A DNA stretch of 64,000 bases, taken from assembly GCA_014925825.1 (NCBI GenBank), contig JACGCK010000175.1, positions 30,391 through 94,390 of the forward strand, in the 5' to 3' direction. Shown here piece after piece: positions 58,285 through 64,000 of this stretch. The stretch is from Pholiota molesta. Taxonomy: Eukaryota; Basidiomycota; Agaricomycetes; Agaricales; Strophariaceae. Under the pieces are notes generated by a model. The model searched no databases. It was given only the letters and a program-made list of their open reading frames with translations, and was not told where the DNA came from. Numbering within the stretch: the stretch's first letter is position 1; every line of letters starts with the position of its first letter. The position numbers and the translations under genes were made by a program.

Positions 58285-58734
58285 CTAAGACTCTCCAAGA
58301 GCGCCTGACAGAGTACTATAGTTGGACCAATGAATCATAGGATCATATGGCTCGAGGGATGGGGTAGCGGATGCGAGAGCATTGTAAGCAGTATCCTGAT
58401 CCAGCACAAATATCGAAGTTTCTGACTCAACATAATCAGGAAATGGCACTGATGAAGTGTCAATTGGAGGAGTTGGCAGCTGCGGGGCATCGTACTGGTT
58501 GTCTATTGGTGTAGCAGTAGTGTAATGAGCTCCGGAATGGTCCATGAACTGATCTTCGTGAACTGTAACAAGCGCGCGAATGTTCGGAATTTTTTGGACA
58601 TTGACGCATTTGCGACTCGTTGAACGATGGAATGGGTGGTCAATTACGGTCTCTGAAGGGGTATGACCAGTACGCTGAACAACTTTACGTTGTACCTCCG
58701 CTGATAAGAGAAAAAGGTAGGTTAGCGCAGTCAA
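58285..58734 (-). CDS. Small unidentified protein, possibly an exon of a larger gene
   Basis: 149-residue frame with a basic, Cys-poor N-terminal half (VQRKVVQRTGHTP…, STSRKCVNVQKIPN) and a Pro/Thr/acidic C-terminal half (APQLPTPPIDTSSVPFPDYV) that looks like an activation-type disordered region. An upstream exon is possible. No family recognised. Confidence 0.35.
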   Translation of the reverse strand: MTALTYLFLLSAEVQRKVVQRTGHTPSETVIDHPFHRSTSRKCVNVQKIPNIRALVTVHEDQFMDHSGAHYTTATPIDNQYDAPQLPTPPIDTSSVPFPDYVESETSIFVLDQDTAYNALASATPSLEPYDPMIHWSNYSTLSGALGES

Positions 58735-59790
58735 CCAGCCTTGTCTGTTAATATTCTACATGAAGATGTGGCAATTCCCCGGATAAAAATATTGCATCCA
58801 GAGTGCTAACTGCCCACCTCACCTAGCTGACTTTGAAAAATTTCCGCCCTAAGCCAGTGGTCTATGATGGTCAGTAGACGTGCTACTGCTGCTCACTGTG
58901 CTCCGGTGCTCGACACCGTGATCAATGGTGTCGAGCAGTGCTCGGCACTGTTTTCAGGGTCGTCCCAAAAAGGAATCCATCAAACTTTTTCCAAAAGAAG
59001 AATGACAAATTTGTAAGCTTTTCCCCCATCATTTGTCAGCACCTCAGCATCTATCATTAGATTTGACCCATTTTGGGACTTTCTGCTCATTGGCCCATCA
59101 AATATGCCATCAAGGACCAAACACATGACCTGGTACCTAACCACATGACAACACATGACTGCAAATGAGGCAGGGACCCTCCCAGGGGTGGGAAATACCT
59201 AAAATAGCATTTTCCCAATATTATTGGAAATGCACCTGGGTAGCTGGTGCACCCTATATGGGACCCACTGAGACCATATTATACCGAAAGATGCGGAATG
59301 AAATTCTAAAACCACCTGTGAAAGATTCATATGGATAGCTTTATTGGTTCAGGCCCTAGAAGCGAATTACTATTTGGGTGAAATAAGCGCACACATTGAT
59401 GGCTGCTTTCCTCCGCAACCGCTGGGTCGTTTTCTATAATCAAGGCAGCTGTCCATAGGTATTTAAAGCGCGCTTCTAACGCGTTCTTGATCATAATTTT
59501 CCGTCCCTTCCTCGCTCCGTAAAACGCTCCGGATATATTTACGCTCGCACCACATTAGCGCCGGCTACGCTTTCACTAGTCGCGCGCATATTATATCATA
59601 AAATAGGTTAATAAAACACCTTTCTAACGGTACCATACTTGTGCCGATTGAACAACTCTCCGAGGCCCTATAATGGAAATGGTCGTTTGTAAATAGAATA
59701 TTAACCGCGGATCGCGCCGGAACGCGCGTAGTTGCGTTGGATTCTCCTCAATTTACCGGATTTAATGATACCCTGATTATAGGGATCAGA
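58735..59790. other. Intergenic region with a hairpin
   Basis: Contains a perfect 10-bp inverted repeat GCTCGACACC/GGTGTCGAGC (58908-58936, 9-nt loop). Nothing else recognised; repeat-like composition suggests transposon remains. Confidence 0.5.
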
Positions 59791-61373
59791 GGTCGGGAAG
59801 GCACTGAACAGGACATGGGGATGGGCTGGATATTGCTTTGCTGGCCGGAAGATGCTATTTTTAGCGCTGCCGAGCGCGGCCTCACCCAATCCGGGCATGA
59901 AATGGTGGCACTCTCCCCCTCCCCCTCATATTGGAAATTCATTTCCTCCCTCAATTCCTATCCAATTGCTTCGTTCTTTTTTTTAATATTTAATATAAAT
60001 ATGTTACTATGCGTCTATAGCATTTATACACCACTATAATACATGCAGCATTTGTTATTTCGTTATCCCTGTATTTTGGACACTGCATTTGGGATTTTCA
60101 CTGTATTTATGATGCTTATTGGCACATATAGAGCGGTGGAAAGCTAGAGGTAAGTCGCTACTACAATTTCTGGTAGTTTAGAAGCTACCTGGATACTGTC
60201 CTATAGCTCCATACCCATAAATAGAGACATTACTGTATATCCTCTTTGATAAATCCATATCTCAACCAATACTGTAGCTATAGACAAGGTAAAGCGTGCA
60301 TTAGAATATTAGACATGTCTTCTTTATTTCTGTTACTCAAGAATACTCTTCTCAATGCATTTCATTGGCCATATGACAAGAATGGTTAAATATAGCAGAA
60401 ATAGAGGTATTTGGCCTATAGCAATTCACATAAACACTCTAAAATTCAATGGAGGTAGGATGTTATAGCTCTCATTAATACCTTCAATTCAAGATAGGCC
60501 GGAAGAGAATAGAGTAAGTGTGTGGAAATATATGGTGGAATTGGTACTCAAAACATCGGACTAGGTCCAGGCTATCTATGTTACTTATCATAGACATGTT
60601 TAAATCATGTTTCAGTAGAATGTTTCCACCATATCTTTCCACTCACTCACTCTAATTCTTTCCGGCCTATCTCTAATCGTAGATATTGATGAGAGCTATA
60701 ATATCCCAGCTCTACAGAATTTTAGAATGGTTATGTGAATTGCTATAGGCAGAATACCTCTATTTCTGCTATATTTAACCATTCTTGTCATATGGCCAAT
60801 GAAATGCATTGAGAAGAGAATTGTTGAGTGGCATAACGAAAGAAGACATGTCTAATACTCTAATGGATGCTTGAACTTGGTTATAGCTACAGTATTGGCT
60901 GAGATATGGATTTATCAAGGAGTATATACAGTGATGTCTCTCTTCATGGGTGTGGAGCTATAGGGAAGGATCCAGGTAACTTTTAAACTACCAGGAATTG
61001 TAGTAGGTACTTACCTCTAGCTTTCTACCGCTCTATATGTGCCAATAAGCATCATAAATACAGTGAAAATCCCAAATGCAGTGTCCAAAATACAGGGATA
61101 ACGAAATAACAAATGCTGCATGTATTATAGTGGTGTATAAATGCTATAGGCGCATAGTAACATATTTATATTAAATATTAAAAAACAGAACGAAGCAATT
61201 GGATAGGAATTGAGGGAGGAAATGAATTTCCAATATGAGGGGGAGGGGGAGAGTGCCACCATTTCATGCCCGGATTGGGTGAGGCCGCGCTCGGCAGCGC
61301 TAAAAATAGCATCTTCCGGCCAGCAAAGCAATATCCAGCCCATCCCCATGTCCTGTTCAGTGCCTTCCCGGCC
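59791..61373. repeat. 1.6-kb near-perfect palindrome (foldback element)
   Basis: Left terminus GGTCGGGAAGGCACTGAACA (59791) and right terminus, read on the other strand, GGCCGGGAAGGCACTGAACA (61373) start two arms of about 750-790 bp. They match almost base for base toward a centre near 60580. The same spurious peptide (GREGTEQDMGMGW…) is encoded on both arms. No transposase or clear target-site duplication was found. It may be a foldback/MITE-like element or a tail-to-tail duplication. Confidence 0.85.
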
Positions 61374-63896
61374 GTAGCTCGCGGCTAGCTGTTGCACGAA
61401 AATCATACTGCATACCTAGCATGATTCCACCCAAAATTGTTAGATTCACACCATCACGGTTGATGTTTCGATGCGACTGTTCATTCCCGTTCGTCGTTGA
61501 AGGAGATGCCTTCCATACATCAAGTGGAATAAGGCTGAGAGGCTGACATAGCCCAGCGAGAGCAAACTTATTTGTTACGCGCTTATCTTTCAACCATGCT
61601 GTTGGAATTTGGATTAGAATAATGTTACTGACAAGTGGCAAATGACCGAATGTATCGGGACTCACCCTTTGCTTTTGGTCCGCCATTTTCGATGATTTTG
61701 AAGGCACCGTCAAGGTCAGGATGAGGCTCAGCTGATGCCAGACTCAGCATAGCAGCTTTGACCTCGGGAGAGATGTGCGATCCAAGTTCTTGAATTTTTC
61801 TCTTGAAGTGGGCGATGCATTGCCGAAAGAATCGCCGCAGATGATCATACGGACTCAATGTGCTCAGCCGACAAATGGAGTCTCGAGAGAGCAATATCCA
61901 TCAAGTTCCATGCAGAGTTGCTGGCAATAGAGTCCAAGTCCTGATAACAAGATTTTGTGAGTTTAGAAGATACTTTTTTGTGAGTTATGATGAAAATAAA
62001 TTCGTACCGAGCGCTTGACCCATATGGGCATCAGCAATCCAAGTAAGGAATCCATCTCCATGAATATGTTTGAATTGAACATGACTCCCAGTATCACGTT
62101 CGGCAATCTCAAAGATGCGAGTAAACAAGATGAGATGAGCCTCAGCTGACTGTGACGTCGTGAAGGCTCGCACAGAAACTACAGCTTTTGTACGAGGGAA
62201 ATTTTGAGTAAAATATGATAGGGACAATTTATCGAGGACTTACATCGCATCCGATCCACGTCCCACGTTTCAATCTCAAACTCCTGCCACTTGTGCTGGA
62301 GTCTTTTGAAAGATGTATCGATTGAGAGGAATTTTGCATCATGAGGTATGCTGACATTGCGTGAGACATGCAGATAATGAGGAAAAATTCTTTCCCATCA
62401 GAAAGTATAGATGTTTCAGCACATCTCACGTATTGGAGTTCCTCTGGTCCAAGTAATTGTTGGTCCACAAGAAGCTGAGCCCCTAATAAGTTCGCGAAAT
62501 ATTAGTCAATAGCGATAGAAACATAGATATTAATTTGACTTACCTTCGAAACCTGTACCTCGAGGAAACAATTTCACACGGAGACTGTTAATATAACGCC
62601 GTACATGGTCAGAATTTCCCAATGATGGATGGAGGTCTGAAAGTACAGGCTCGCGGCAATCATCCATCCAAGCTAGATGCTGTCTTAGGCCCTTCATGAA
62701 TCCCGAGTCAAGCATAATGTTCCGAGGAGTTGCATCTGCTAGCCGCCAGCCCATGTTCAAGAGAAGTGATGAGAATATCATATAGATAGATGGAGGTGTC
62801 TTTACGGGAAAGGGATTGACATGGGTATGGGGGCCTTTGCATATAATTAATATGAAGGGGCAAGCACTAAGGTTGTTCGGTTCAAATATACTGAACGTTG
62901 CCTGACATGCCTTTGTGCCCTCATCGAGGCAACGCTTCATGCTGCCCCGTCGAAGCTGGTTGGAGGAGAAACGATGCCAATAAGCTAAAGCCGAATTTAG
63001 ATTAGCGATAATTTTATAACAGATATTAATGGAAGATTTCGTACGACATAGAGCCTTTTGTGCTGATGCTGATGCCATATAAGTACAAGGTACCAGAGGG
63101 CCATATCCTAACAATTTTGCTTCATTTTCGAAGAGGGAAATGACTTCGTTGTCGCGCCCAGGAGAGCCTTTAGATATAATGTATTAAACCGTCAAGATTG
63201 CGAATGACGAGATGACTTCAATCAGAATTTGTCCGGTGCTCGCATCTAAGAAACATTATAATCAAACGGACATAATTTGCAATTATAGCGAGATGGTGGA
63301 CCTACTGGACAAATGGGCAACCATATTTGTTAGGACGCATTACCATTTTGCCTCGGCAGTGTTTTGATGTTGGTACTCGAAGCTTTTGAATCGGTACATT
63401 TTTAGAATCCGAGTCTTCATTTCAGTTGAGTCTGAGTCTACCAAATCGAAGGCACTGCTGTCTTCTGCATCGAATAACAACCTTTATCAAGCAAACACAG
63501 TAGAATGCTAAGGTCTTTTGAAAAACCCTTCAGCAGGTGTCCGGGTAGCCGATTTGAGACCTAGAGCCATAGGTTCTGATGGCGTAAATTCGCATCGTTT
63601 GATCCCTTTGCCTATTGAGTGAAATGATAAATAGATAACTAATATAACGGATAGAGAGAACTCACATCCATACTTCGTATTCTTACAAATGGCAGCTTTG
63701 CCGGTGGTTTCGTCAACAAGCAATCTGCAAGGAATATTAGATTGTCCACCATGACCATCACCGAGAGAGAATTGTATATTGAGATGAGGGTTTATAAAAT
63801 CCTGCTGAGGGTCAATAGCAAACCGATGGCGACAGAATATTCTAGTTTGCAGCCAGTCTCTGGATACTCACCAACATATTGAGCGGTGATCGACAT
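61374..63896 (-). pseudogene. Unidentified multi-exon gene, 3' end cut by the palindrome
   Basis: Not recognised with certainty. At least eight exons are readable, starting MSITAQY at 63896. They read NIQFSLGDGHGGQSNIPC, LLVDETTGKAAICKNTKYG, CEFTPSEPMALGLKSA, LLGYGPLVPCTYMASASAQK, NMGWRLADATPRNIMLD, then HIHGDGFLTWIADAHMGQAL and YDHLRRFFRQCIAHFKR. The last is WKASPSTTNGNEQSHRNINR, continuing through NLTILGGIMLGMQYDFRATA. Frames are open and splice sites look normal. Coding runs straight into the palindrome terminus (…SREL|RPGRH stop), so the native C-terminus is missing. The STTNGNEQxHRN block resembles a transposase-like motif, which would make this a transposon-derived family; that is a guess. 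Confidence 0.55.
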
Positions 63897-63902
63897 ATGA
63901 TG

Positions 63903-64000
63903 TTATGGCTTGGCTTGGCCTAGAAACCATGGCTTTGGCCTGGCTTTTCATGGCTTTGGCTTGACTTTTTCCAAGCCAGAGCCAAACACTTTGGCCTTGC
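63903..64000. repeat. Degenerate TGGCTTTGGC short tandem repeats
   Basis: Repeats of ATGGCTTTGGCTTGGC-like units, including inverted versions (CCAAGCCAGAGCCAAA), run to the window edge. Composition suggests a low-complexity element upstream of the preceding gene. Confidence 0.6.

Overview
The window is nuclear DNA of a filamentous basidiomycete, most likely a mushroom-forming agaricomycete. The evidence is gene architecture: many exons split by 48-130 bp GT-AG introns with CTRAY branch points, dense coding on both strands, fungal families (Ccr4 with leucine-rich repeats, GH24 lysozyme, F-box/LRR protein, HAC1/Hxl1-type bZIP) and agaric-style NACHT NLR genes.

The left part, about 1-25.8 kb, is an ordinary housekeeping block. 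In order it holds a C-terminal gene fragment, a pterin-4a-carbinolamine-dehydratase-like gene (-), a small heat-shock protein (-), the Ccr4 deadenylase (-), diphosphomevalonate decarboxylase (+), a secreted GH24 lysozyme with a long Asp/Thr/Ser-rich linker (+), an F-box protein (+), arginine methyltransferase PRMT1 (-), a BRI3-like membrane protein (+), an alpha/beta hydrolase (+), an unidentified nuclear protein (-) and the RNase P subunit Rpp21/Rpr2 (+). I rebuilt exon structures by hand; wherever exon coordinates are given for every exon, the lengths sum to a multiple of three.

The middle, about 26-36 kb, starts the accessory region. It holds a truncated NACHT NLR (+), a large disordered protein (-) and a multi-pass membrane protein (-).

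From about 36.6 kb to the end the window is a segmentally duplicated accessory region. Two NLR genes form a large inverted repeat (about 36.7-40.6 and 44.2-47.8 kb) around an intact bZIP gene of the HAC1/Hxl1 type. The bZIP gene reads through only if a 49-nt unconventional (IRE1-type) intron is removed. Degenerate copies of the bZIP gene lie at 48-49 and 55.8-56.4 kb. A second inverted duplication (about 51.8-55.5 kb) involves two phosphotransferase (APH)-family genes. It is followed by a broken protein-kinase-like gene, a 1.6-kb near-perfect palindrome, and an unidentified multi-exon gene whose 3' end runs into that palindrome.

The strongest observations are the predicted unconventional HAC1 intron with its two hairpins, a back-to-back intron pair with a zero-length exon in the mevalonate gene, the NLR-HAC1-NLR inverted repeat, and the lysozyme with its acidic repeat linker. 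No tRNA, rRNA, CRISPR or bacterial-type element was seen.
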